Of a stretch of 64,000 bases of DNA, positions 36,427 through 44,193 are shown one piece after another. Below the pieces are notes generated by a model. The model was given only the letters and a program-made list of their open reading frames with translations. It did not search any database and was not told where the DNA came from. The stretch is from JAABSQ01 sp964573705. GTDB lineage: Bacteria > Desulfobacterota > Desulfobacteria > Desulfobacterales > Desulfococcaceae. A program made the translations under genes and the position numbers. The DNA is taken from the NCBI GenBank assembly GCA_964573705.1, contig CAZNLT010000004.1, forward strand, positions 1 to 64,000. The letters run 5' to 3'. Positions within the stretch are counted from its first letter, which is position 1. Each line of letters begins with the position of its first letter.

Positions 36427-36849
36427 TTAAAGGAAGTTATCGTTTTTGTCAATCGCGGATTTCGTCCGGATTAATCTCTTCCGCAGTCGCACGGCGGTAT
36501 ATATTGAGACCCCGACGGCCGATCCCAGAAAATCGGCCAGCAGATCCATCCGGTCGGCGCTTCGGGAGGGCACAAAATATTGGTGGATTTCATCGGAAAG
36601 CCCGAACAGGGCGGCGGAGAGGATGCTGAGGATCATCAGCCACCGAGAATCCATTCGGGGCCAGGTGTGTCCATAGGCCCGACAGAAGAGAATGCCGAGA
36701 AGTCCGTAAATGGCCGCATGCGCCCATTTGTCAAGATGTGGAATTTTGAGGCCGGTTTGTGGGGCCGGAAAGGCGGACTGGGTAAAAATAAGAACCAGAT
36801 AGATCAGCAGCGGGAGCCAATAGAAAAGAAAAATCCGGGCCAGGATCAT
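36427..36849 (-). CDS. VanZ-like family membrane protein
   Basis: A 140-residue protein from ATG 36849 (MILARIFLFYWLPLLIYLVLIF) with about four membrane helices and the VanZ-family features IPHLDKWAHAAIYGLLG and a later SDEIHQYFVPSRSADRMDLLADFLGS stretch. The function is unknown outside glycopeptide resistance. The start codon lies inside an arm of the dispersed repeat (copy E), so the first codons are repeat-derived (ATG ATC CTG GCC). A longer upstream frame runs through the whole repeat and is less likely. It sits between thrS and fdhA on the same strand. Confidence 0.82.
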   Translation of the reverse strand: MILARIFLFYWLPLLIYLVLIFTQSAFPAPQTGLKIPHLDKWAHAAIYGLLGILFCRAYGHTWPRMDSRWLMILSILSAALFGLSDEIHQYFVPSRSADRMDLLADFLGSAVGVSIYTAVRLRKRLIRTKSAIDKNDNFL

Positions 36850-36898
36850 CGTTTCGGCCTCTCTATTTTTTAAGCCGGTCGAAACGATGATCATGGCC
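36838..36898. repeat. Dispersed hairpin repeat, short form (copy E)
   Basis: Two 22-base arms (36838-36859 and 36877-36898), nearly perfect inverted copies of the GGCCGAAACGATGATCATGG motif, are separated by 17 bases. One arm covers the start codon of the VanZ-like gene; the other lies 44 bases downstream of the thrS stop. Confidence 0.85.
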
Positions 36899-36941
36899 AA
36901 AATCGGCAATCTCTGCATGGGCGGTAGCGGGTCGTCTCCCC

Positions 36942-38867
36942 TCAACTGCATTCATCCGTAAAAATCTCCAAGTCCGGTTTTCGGGCCTGAACATGGGCCG
37001 TCACCCGCTTCAGGAATTCGGCTCTGGGGATGCCGTATTTGACCGTTCCGTCCAGGGTGCGCACCGACAGGGTGTCGGCGGCCTTCTCTTTTTCGCCGAC
37101 GGTCAGGATCAGGGGAATATACTCGATCTGGGCCTCCCGGACCTTTTTGTTCAGGCTTTCGGTCCGGTCATCCACCCGGGTGCGAAGCCCGGCCGTGTCC
37201 AGAACGGTACGGATTTCGTCGGCATAGGGAATCAGATCATCGTTGATGGGCAGCAACACCACCTGGACCGGCGCCAGCCACAGGGGAAACTTGCCGCCGT
37301 AGTGTTCCACCAGGATGCCGAAAAAGCGTTCGATGGAGCCGTAGATGACCCGGTGGATCATGACCGGCCGGTGCCGTTCGTTGTCTCGGCCCACGTAAGT
37401 GAGATCGAACCGTTCGGGCAGGGACATGTCGAGCTGCACCGTGCCGCACTGCCAGGTTCGTCCCAGGGCGTCTTTGATGTGGATGTCGATCTTGGGTCCG
37501 TAAAAGGCGCCGTCCCCCTCGTTGATCTTGTATTCCCGTCCGTAGGCGTTGAGCGCCGACCGCAGCCCCTCGGTGGCCTGTTCCCACTGCCGGTCGGTGC
37601 CGATCGATTTTTCGGGCCGGGTGGAGAGCTCCAGGTGAAATCCGAGTCCGAAGGTGGAATAGATCCGGTCCACCAGCCGAAGCACCCCGAGGATTTCGGA
37701 TTCGATCTGGTCCGGGGTCATGAAAATGTGGGCATCGTCCTGGTGAAAGGCCCGTACCCGGAACAGCCCCGAGAGCACCCCGCTCAATTCATGCCGATGG
37801 ACCAGGCCGATTTCCGCGGCCCGCAGGGGCAGGTCCCGGTAGGAATGGGTCCGGGTATTGTAGAGCAGCATGCCGCCCGGGCAGTTCATCGGCTTGATGG
37901 CCACATCGGTCTCGTCGATGCGGGTGGTGTACATGTTCTCCCGGTAGTTTTCCCAGTGGCCGCTCTTTTCCCACAGCTCCCGGTTGAGGATCAGCGGGGT
38001 TTTGGTCTCTACATACCCGGCGGTGCGGTGCTCTTCGCGCCAGTAGTCCAGAAGGGTGTTCCAAATAACCATCCCTCGAGGATGGAAAAAGGGCATCCCC
38101 GGAGCCTCCTCATGAAAGCTGAACAGATCCAGCCGGGCGCCCAGTTTGCGGTGGTTGCGCTTTCGGGCCTCTTCCAGGAAATGGAGATAGGACTTGAGCT
38201 CTTTTTTGTCGAAAAAGGCGGTGCCGTAGATCCGCTGAAGCTGGGCCTTGGTCTGGTCGGCCCGCCAGTAGGCGCCGGAGACCTTGAGCAGCTTGAAGGC
38301 CTTGATGAATCCGGTGTGGGGCACGTGGGGGCCCCGGCAGAGATCGGTGAAATCCCCCTGCTCATAGAAGGAGATGGCGCCGTCGTCCAGTTCCGAGATC
38401 ATTTCCTGTTTATACGGCTCGTTTCGGTAGAATGTCAGGGCTTCCGCTTTGGATACCTCCCGGCGCCGAATCGGCAGCTTGGCCTTGACGATCTTTTTCA
38501 TTTCGGCCTCGATCTTGGGAAAATCCTCCTCCGACACCGGGGCCATGTCGATATCGTAGTAAAAACCGTCCTCCACCACCGGTCCGATGGTCAGCCTGGC
38601 GTCGGGGTAGACCCGCAGAATCGCCTGGGCCATGGCGTGGGCCGCGCTGTGGCGCATAATCTCCAATGCCTCCGGGTCCTGGGTGGTGATCAGCCGAAGT
38701 CGGGTATCGTCCGTGATTTTTCGATTCAAATCCACTACATGGCCGTTGAGCTGCATGGCCACGCAGTTGCGGGCAAGCCCTTCGGAAATGGATTGGGCCA
38801 CATCCAGCCCGGTGGGGGCCTGTTCAAACTGTCTGGTGCTCCCATCCGGGAGCGTGATATTCACCAT
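36942..38867 (-). CDS. thrS: Threonyl-tRNA synthetase
   Basis: A 641-residue class II synthetase from ATG 38867 (MVNITLPDGSTRQF) with CAGGTGA upstream; a GTG at 38876 would add three residues. Order: TGS domain (1-62), editing domain with HSAAHAMAQAI and the SGAYWRAD motif, catalytic core with MNCPGGMLLY zinc-ligand cysteine, motif 2 (RVRAFHQDDAHIF) and motif 3, and the anticodon-binding domain (about 540-641). All zinc ligands appear present. It is divergent from rnd. Confidence 0.96.
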   Translation of the reverse strand: MVNITLPDGSTRQFEQAPTGLDVAQSISEGLARNCVAMQLNGHVVDLNRKITDDTRLRLITTQDPEALEIMRHSAAHAMAQAILRVYPDARLTIGPVVEDGFYYDIDMAPVSEEDFPKIEAEMKKIVKAKLPIRRREVSKAEALTFYRNEPYKQEMISELDDGAISFYEQGDFTDLCRGPHVPHTGFIKAFKLLKVSGAYWRADQTKAQLQRIYGTAFFDKKELKSYLHFLEEARKRNHRKLGARLDLFSFHEEAPGMPFFHPRGMVIWNTLLDYWREEHRTAGYVETKTPLILNRELWEKSGHWENYRENMYTTRIDETDVAIKPMNCPGGMLLYNTRTHSYRDLPLRAAEIGLVHRHELSGVLSGLFRVRAFHQDDAHIFMTPDQIESEILGVLRLVDRIYSTFGLGFHLELSTRPEKSIGTDRQWEQATEGLRSALNAYGREYKINEGDGAFYGPKIDIHIKDALGRTWQCGTVQLDMSLPERFDLTYVGRDNERHRPVMIHRVIYGSIERFFGILVEHYGGKFPLWLAPVQVVLLPINDDLIPYADEIRTVLDTAGLRTRVDDRTESLNKKVREAQIEYIPLILTVGEKEKAADTLSVRTLDGTVKYGIPRAEFLKRVTAHVQARKPDLEIFTDECS

Positions 38868-39002
38868 TGTGTTCACCTGAGTGTCTTTTGATTGGATACG
38901 AATAACAAAAAGTTTAATTCCTTATAATAAAACACTAAACAGTAGAAGAAAGCCCCATTCGGGTCAAGAAAAAACTCGGGTCGATATTCTCCGGCCCATT
39001 TT

Positions 39003-39031
39003 TTGACAATCCCGAGCCCGAGTGGTATATC
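39003..39031 (+). promoter_or_regulatory. Candidate sigma-70 promoter for rnd
   Basis: A perfect TTGACA (39003-39008), a 17-base spacer and TATATC (39026-39031) lie in the 290-base divergent gap between thrS and rnd. This leaves a leader of about 120 bases. Nothing else was recognised in the gap. Confidence 0.5.
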
Positions 39032-39157
39032 GTTCCAATACACAAGATAGACTTCACCAGTTCGGTTTTCCGGTTGAAATTCCTATGAATGAGAAAAGCG
39101 CTTGAAAGCGACTGTTGAAATTATATACTGAGATCCTGAAAACGAAACAGAACTGCC

Positions 39158-40366
39158 ATGACCGAGCCTATCGGCAACCCGAAATCGGAACCCTCTCCTG
39201 CCCGCTTCGACATGATCGACACCCCCTCGGCCCTGGTTGATTTCGTCCGCGACCTGGGGGGCGAAACGCGGATCGCCGCCGATCTGGAGGCCGATTCCAT
39301 GTACCATTTCCAGGAAAAGGTCTGTCTGCTCCAGATGGCGAGCCGGGACCGAAGCGTCATTATCGATCCGCTCAAACTGGAGGATCTCTCCCCGCTGAAG
39401 CCGATCTTTGACGATTCGGCGATTCAGAAGGTCTTTCACGGCGCAGACTACGACATTCGATCCCTGCACCGGGATTTTCATATCGAGGTCCATAATTTGT
39501 TCGATACCCAGATCGCCTGCCGGTTTCTGGGATACGCAGAAACCGGGCTGGAGGCGGTGCTTCACCGCCATTTCGGTATTTCCCTGGATAAAAAATACCA
39601 GAAAAAGGACTGGTCGGCCCGTCCCCTGCCGCCGGAGATGCTCGCCTATGCGGCCCAGGATACCTCCTACCTGATCCCGCTGGCCGAAAAACTGATTCAG
39701 GAACTGGCCGAAAAAGGGCGTCTCGAGTGGGTGCTCGAAGAATGTGAACTGCTGAGCCGGGTCCGGGCGGTGTCGGATGAAGACGAGCCCCTGTTTATGA
39801 AATTCAAGGGAGCGGGCTGGCTTCGCCGCCGCAGCCTGGCGGTGCTGGAAAATCTCCTTCAGCTTCGCCGGGAGATCGCCCGCAAGAAAGACCGTCCGCT
39901 CTATATGGTGTTCGGCAACCGGGCGGTTCTGGATCTCGTCAAGACCAAACCGGTGACCCCAGAGCGGCTGGAAAAAAGCGGGGGTCTCAGCAAAAAACAG
40001 ATCGGAATGTACGGTCCGGCGGTGATTCAGGCGGTGAAAGACGCCCTGGACCTGCCGGAGGAAAGCCTGCCGATCTATCCGAAAAAGAAAGCCCCGCCGG
40101 TCTCTCCCAAGGTGCCGGAACGGGTCCAGGCGCTCAAAGCCTGGCGGGACCGGCGGGCCGAAGCCCTAAAGATCGACCCGGCCATCGTCTGCACCAAGTC
40201 GCTGATGACCGCCGTCGCCCGAAAAAACCCGACCGATGCGGCGGCCCTGGCGGAGATCGAAGAGATGCGGGACTGGCAGCGGAAGGTCTTCGGAGAAGAG
40301 ATGATCGCCTCCCTGCCCACGGAAAAACCCCGCAAGAGCCGGTCCCGAAAACGCGGCCCCCGATAG
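39158..40366 (+). CDS. rnd: Ribonuclease D
   Basis: A 402-residue DEDD-type 3'-5' exoribonuclease for tRNA 3'-end trimming. Exo I (AADLEADSMYHF, D-x-E), Exo II (VFHGADYDIRSLHRDF) and Exo III (YAAQDTSYLI, Y-x3-D) are intact. HRDC domains follow (about 205-285 and a second, weaker one about 300-375). The tail is basic (KSRSRKRGPR). It is monocistronic; a long-form dispersed repeat begins 34 bases after its stop. Confidence 0.93.
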   Translation: MTEPIGNPKSEPSPARFDMIDTPSALVDFVRDLGGETRIAADLEADSMYHFQEKVCLLQMASRDRSVIIDPLKLEDLSPLKPIFDDSAIQKVFHGADYDIRSLHRDFHIEVHNLFDTQIACRFLGYAETGLEAVLHRHFGISLDKKYQKKDWSARPLPPEMLAYAAQDTSYLIPLAEKLIQELAEKGRLEWVLEECELLSRVRAVSDEDEPLFMKFKGAGWLRRRSLAVLENLLQLRREIARKKDRPLYMVFGNRAVLDLVKTKPVTPERLEKSGGLSKKQIGMYGPAVIQAVKDALDLPEESLPIYPKKKAPPVSPKVPERVQALKAWRDRRAEALKIDPAIVCTKSLMTAVARKNPTDAAALAEIEEMRDWQRKVFGEEMIASLPTEKPRKSRSRKRGPR

Positions 40367-40399
40367 CCGGGGACTTTTCTGAAACCGGATCAAACGAAG

Positions 40400-40535
40400 G
40401 GCCATGATCACCGTTTCGGCCGCCCTGGGGTCTTTTTCCGGCCCGGCAGGAACTCGCTGTCGCTCAAACAGCTTCCCGGCCCGGGAAAAGATCCCGGGGC
40501 GGCCCCGGTCATTCCGGTTGGGCCGAAACGATGAT
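40400..40535. repeat. Dispersed hairpin repeat, long form (copy B)
   Basis: Outer arms GGCCATGATCACCGTTTCGG (40400-40419) and GGCCGAAACGATGAT (40521-40535) bracket the same inner hairpin as copy A, with 42 bases identical (40458-40499). It occupies the space between rnd and the truncated hydrolase; the ATGATG at its right end is in frame with the hydrolase. Confidence 0.85.
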
Positions 40536-40557
40536 GAAAGCCCATACGAGGTCTATT

Positions 40558-41013
40558 ATGACGGAAAGGCGGATTCAGTTCCAGGCCGGTCCTTATCTCC
40601 TGGAAGGGCTGTTCAGCCGGGGACGCACAGGAAAAGGCGCGGTGATCACCCACCCCCATCCCCTCTACGGCGGGGATATGGCCAATTACGTCGTGGAGGC
40701 GGCGGTCCGGGTGCTTCAAAACAGCGGGTTGGCTACCCTGCGCTTCAACTTTCGGGGGGTGGGCGCCAGTCATGGCCGGTATGAGAATGGTCTCGGGGAA
40801 AGGGAAGATGTGCGGGCCGCCCTGGCCTGGTTGCGCGATCAAGGGGTGTCGCGAACACACCTGTACGGGTATTCCTTCGGCGCCTGGGTCAATGCGCATC
40901 TGGACTGCCGAAAGGACCGAATCACCCGCATGGAGGTCGCCGAAACCGTGATCATTACCGCGGTTTTTTTGCGTTCACTTGGCGGAACGGCTTTCCGCCA
41001 CCCGGGTGTTTAG
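40558..41013 (+). pseudogene. Truncated alpha/beta hydrolase
   Basis: The frame begins MTERRIQFQAGPYLLEGL and matches small alpha/beta hydrolases of the YtfL/DUF-type dienelactone group: HPHPLYGGDM, FNFRGVGASHG (oxyanion region) and nucleophile elbow GYSFGAW. The usual length is about 200-215 residues, but here similarity stops about residue 125. The rest of the fold, including the catalytic Asp and His, is missing. The break coincides with a remnant of the dispersed repeat (40936-40955), after which the frame runs antisense into hypB. An in-frame ATG at 40531 lies in copy B. It is probably non-functional. Confidence 0.7.
40936..40955. repeat. Dispersed repeat remnant at the hydrolase break (copy F)
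   Basis: GCCGAAACCGTGATCAT differs from the repeat consensus by few bases. It lies exactly where the hydrolase loses similarity and 20 bases from the hypB stop. Confidence 0.6.
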
Positions 41014-41646
41014 CCAGTTCAGCCAGGGATCGAGCCCATCTCCGGTTTTGGCGGAGAGCTGAAAAACCGGCATACCCGGATGGACCTGGTGAATATATCC
41101 CACCGCCGCTGCCAGGTCGAAATCGAGATAGGGCAGCAGGTCGATCTTGTTGAGTACGGCGGAATCGCACTTTCGGAACATGTGCGGGTATTTGGCCGGC
41201 TTGTCTTCCCCTTCGGTGACGCTGAGCACCACCGTGCGTCCGTTTTCGCCGATATCGAATTCGGCGGGGCAGACCAGGTTGCCGATGTTTTCCACGATCA
41301 GCAGATCGAGGTTTTCCAGATCGAATGCATCGGCCGCCGTCCCGATCACGTGGGCGGCCAAATGGCAGTCCCCGCCGAAGGCGTCGGTATTGATCTGGGT
41401 GACCGGCGCGCCCGAGCGGGCCAGTCGGTCTGCATCATGGGTGGTACAGATATCTCCCACAATCACCCCGCACCGGACCTTCGGCATGAGGCGGACCAGG
41501 GTTTTCTCGAGCAGGGTGGTCTTTCCCGATCCGGGGGAGCTCATCATGTTGAGCACAAACACGCCTGCGTCGGAAAACCGCTTCCGGTTTTCCCGGGCGC
41601 GGGCGTCATTGGTCTCCAAAAGCTTGCGGGCGATCTCGACTTCCAT
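40975..41646 (-). CDS. hypB: Hydrogenase nickel incorporation GTPase HypB
   Basis: A 223-residue SIMIBI-class GTPase that drives nickel delivery into [NiFe]-hydrogenases. Walker A (SSPGSGKTTLL, about 36-46), the metal site region (GDICTTHDADRL, CHLAAHV), NIGNLVCPAEFD and NKIDLL are present. The N-terminal CXXCGC and His-rich stretches of some HypB proteins are absent. It ends the leftward thirteen-gene run, 13 bases after hypA. No hydrogenase structural gene is in the window. Confidence 0.94.
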   Translation of the reverse strand: MEVEIARKLLETNDARARENRKRFSDAGVFVLNMMSSPGSGKTTLLEKTLVRLMPKVRCGVIVGDICTTHDADRLARSGAPVTQINTDAFGGDCHLAAHVIGTAADAFDLENLDLLIVENIGNLVCPAEFDIGENGRTVVLSVTEGEDKPAKYPHMFRKCDSAVLNKIDLLPYLDFDLAAAVGYIHQVHPGMPVFQLSAKTGDGLDPWLNWLNTRVAESRSAK

Positions 41647-41659
41647 AGAATTATTTCCT

Positions 41660-42007
41660 TTAATCGGCGATCTCGATGGAGATGATGTCGAGCTCCCGGC
41701 CCGAGATTACCTCCACCGATCCGCTGTTGCATGCTTTGCATCGAAACACGGCGTCCTCGATGGTCCATTGAATCCCGCAGTCCCGGCATCGGGCCACCAC
41801 CGGCGCGACCTCTATGTTCAGCACCGCGCCTTCCAAAGGGGTGTCTTTGGTGATGACCTCGAAGCAGAACCGCAGGCTGTCGGGCACTACCGAGGAGAGT
41901 TTGCCGATTTTCAGGTTCACCTGCTCCACCCGCGGGTTTTGAATGTGCTCGGGGATGGAGTCGGCGGCGATTTTCACCACCTGCATGGCGATTCCCATTT
42001 CGTGCAT
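41660..42007 (-). CDS. hypA: Hydrogenase nickel incorporation protein HypA
   Basis: A 115-residue metallochaperone with the nickel-binding N-terminus MHEMGIA (His2, Glu3) and a zinc-binding loop of two CXXC pairs (CRDC, CKAC). It hands nickel to HypB and the hydrogenase large subunit. It lies 18 bases after sucD and 13 before hypB on the same strand, an unusual attachment to a propionate/succinate operon. Confidence 0.94.
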   Translation of the reverse strand: MHEMGIAMQVVKIAADSIPEHIQNPRVEQVNLKIGKLSSVVPDSLRFCFEVITKDTPLEGAVLNIEVAPVVARCRDCGIQWTIEDAVFRCKACNSGSVEVISGRELDIISIEIAD

Positions 42008-42025
42008 CGAACCGGTGTCCTCTCT

Positions 42026-42895
42026 TCAGGAAAAGACCTCGGCGCAGACATCCCCGAGGTAGGCCAGGTTTTCACAGACCTGAATCCCGTTTTCCTTCAT
42101 GGCGGCGATCTTGCTCTGGCCGGTGCCGCTGCTGCCGCTGATGATGGCCCCGGCATGGCCCATGCGCCGACCCGGAGGCGCGGTCAGCCCGGCGATGAAT
42201 CCCACCACCGGCTTGGTGACGTTCGCCTTGATGTATTCGGCCGCCTCCTCTTCGGCGCTGCCGCCGATCTCCCCGATCATGACGATGCCGGTGGTGGCGT
42301 CGTCTCTCTGAAATTCCGAGAGACAGTCGATGAAGTTGGTGCCGTTGACCGGGTCCCCGCCGATCCCGATGCAGGTGGTCTGACCCAGCCCGGTCTGGGT
42401 CAGGGCATGGACCGCTTCATAGGTGAGGGTGCCGGAGCGGGAAACCACCCCGATGCGGCCGGGCTGATGAATCACCCCCGGCATGATCCCGATCTTGCAC
42501 TCGCCCGGGGTGATGATGCCCGGGCAGTTGGGGCCGATCAGCCGGACCGGTTTGTCTTTAATATAGTTCTTGACCCGCATCATGTCCATGACCGGAATGC
42601 CCTCGGTGATGCAGACGATCAGGGGGACTTCCGCGTCGGCCGCCTCCATGATGGCGTCGGCGGCGAAGGGCGGGGGCACGAAGATCATGCCGGCGTCGGC
42701 GCCGGTGGCTTTCACCGCCTCCCGGACCGTATTGAAGACCGGCACCGCGTCCATCTTCTGGCCGCCTTTGCCCGGGGTGACCCCGGCCACCACTTTCGTG
42801 CCGTATTCGACACATGCACGGGTATGAAACTGGCCCTCCTTGCCCGTGATTCCCTGCACCAAAAGCTTTGTATCCTTGTCGACGAATATACTCAC
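42026..42895 (-). CDS. sucD: Succinyl-CoA ligase, alpha subunit
   Basis: A 289-residue subunit with the CoA-binding Rossmann domain (LVQGITGKEGQFHT) and the phosphohistidine loop (RRMGHAGAIISGSSGTG). With SucC it converts succinyl-CoA to succinate with formation of ATP or GTP, or runs in reverse. It follows sucC by 26 bases and precedes hypA. Length and motifs are normal. Confidence 0.96.
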   Translation of the reverse strand: MSIFVDKDTKLLVQGITGKEGQFHTRACVEYGTKVVAGVTPGKGGQKMDAVPVFNTVREAVKATGADAGMIFVPPPFAADAIMEAADAEVPLIVCITEGIPVMDMMRVKNYIKDKPVRLIGPNCPGIITPGECKIGIMPGVIHQPGRIGVVSRSGTLTYEAVHALTQTGLGQTTCIGIGGDPVNGTNFIDCLSEFQRDDATTGIVMIGEIGGSAEEEAAEYIKANVTKPVVGFIAGLTAPPGRRMGHAGAIISGSSGTGQSKIAAMKENGIQVCENLAYLGDVCAEVFS

Positions 42896-42921
42896 GATTG
42901 TTTCCTCGCTTGACGTATGGG

Positions 42922-44088
42922 TTACTGGATGACTTCCTTGAGCTTTGCGGTGGCGTCCTTGAGGTCGACGGCGTTGATCAGTTCCAGGCCGGATTCCTTG
43001 AGGATTTTGCGCCCCTCGGCCAGGTTGGTTCCCTCCATTCGAATGATCACCGGCACCCGCATCCCCACCTTCTCTGCCGCCTGGACCACGCCGTTGGCCA
43101 GCCGGTCGCAGCGGAGAATCCCGCCGAAGATGTTGATGAGGATGGCCTTGACGTTTTCATCGCTCTGAAGGATGCGGAAGCCGTTTTCGATCTGCTCGGC
43201 GCTGGCGCCGCCGCCCACATCCAGAAAATTGATCGGTTTGCCGCCGGCGAATTTGATGCAGTCCATGGTGGCCATGGCCAGTCCGGCGCCGTTGACCATG
43301 TTGCCCACGTTTCCGTCGCCGCCCAGGTGGATATAGTTGAGCTGGTGCTGGGAGGCCTCCACCTCGGTGGGGTCCTCTTCGTCCAGGTCCCGGTACTCCT
43401 TGACGTCGGGATGGCGGTAGAGGGCGTTGTCGTCGAAATCCATCTTGGCGTCCAGGGCGAACACCTCGTTTTCGGCGGTCAGCACCAGGGGATTGATCTC
43501 CACCATGGAGCAGTCGTAGTCGACCGCCAGTGTAAACAGGTTTTTCAGCAGCCCCATGAAGGATTTCAGGGCCTCTTTGGGGATGTTGAGGCCGAAGGCG
43601 GCCTCCCGCAGGTGGTAGCCCTGAATCCCGGCCATCGGGTCCACATAGACCTTGATGATCTTTTCCGGGGTTTTTTCGGCCACCTCTTCGATGTCCATGC
43701 CGCCGGCCTCGCTGGCCATGATGATCATTTTGGCGGTAGCCCGGTCGGGCAGAATGGACAGATAGAGTTCCTTGGCGATGTTGAGGCCCTGTTCGATCAA
43801 GAGCTTCTGGACCTTTTTGCCCTCGGGTCCGGTCTGTTTGGTGACCAGGTTCATCCCCAGTATCTGATCGGTGTAGGTTTTGAACTCCTCCGGATTTTTG
43901 GCCACCTTGACGCCGCCGCCTTTGCCCCGGCCCCCGGCATGGATCTGGGCCTTGACCACCACCGGGTATTGCCCGAGCTTGTCCGCCGCCGACCGGGCCT
44001 CCTCCGGGCTGAAGGCGACCTCGCCGTCCGGAACCGCCACGCCGTATTTTCTGAAAAGTTCCTTCGCTTGATATTCGTGGATCTTCAT
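42922..44088 (-). CDS. sucC: Succinyl-CoA ligase, beta subunit
   Basis: From ATG 44088 the protein has 388 residues and begins MKIHEYQAKELFRKYGV, the conserved family start; the longer frame is not supported. The ATP-grasp domain (KAQIHAGGRGKGGGVKV) and the ligase domain (GAGLAMATMDCIKFAGGKP, NIFGGILRCD) are complete. It works with SucD in the conversion of succinyl-CoA made by the mutase encoded upstream in the operon. Confidence 0.96.
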   Translation of the reverse strand: MKIHEYQAKELFRKYGVAVPDGEVAFSPEEARSAADKLGQYPVVVKAQIHAGGRGKGGGVKVAKNPEEFKTYTDQILGMNLVTKQTGPEGKKVQKLLIEQGLNIAKELYLSILPDRATAKMIIMASEAGGMDIEEVAEKTPEKIIKVYVDPMAGIQGYHLREAAFGLNIPKEALKSFMGLLKNLFTLAVDYDCSMVEINPLVLTAENEVFALDAKMDFDDNALYRHPDVKEYRDLDEEDPTEVEASQHQLNYIHLGGDGNVGNMVNGAGLAMATMDCIKFAGGKPINFLDVGGGASAEQIENGFRILQSDENVKAILINIFGGILRCDRLANGVVQAAEKVGMRVPVIIRMEGTNLAEGRKILKESGLELINAVDLKDATAKLKEVIQ

Positions 44089-44193
44089 AGTCCCTGATTC
44101 CTTATAAATTGAAGAGTTTTCGAAAAAGGCATTCATCCCGGGCAGGCGGACCGGGTTTTCCCCCGTTCGCCTGCCTCGGGATTCGGGCGGGGG

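Noticed and set aside
36993..38891. A 632-codon open frame antisense to thrS
   Set aside because: It mirrors the codon pattern of a strongly conserved gene in GC-rich DNA, has no recognisable domain, and is a shadow frame. The same applies to the long antisense frames over mmdA, lepA, pycB-like and qrcC.
44089..44136. Longer start for sucC
   Set aside because: The extra 16 residues are not conserved; MKIHEYQAKELF is the universal family start.
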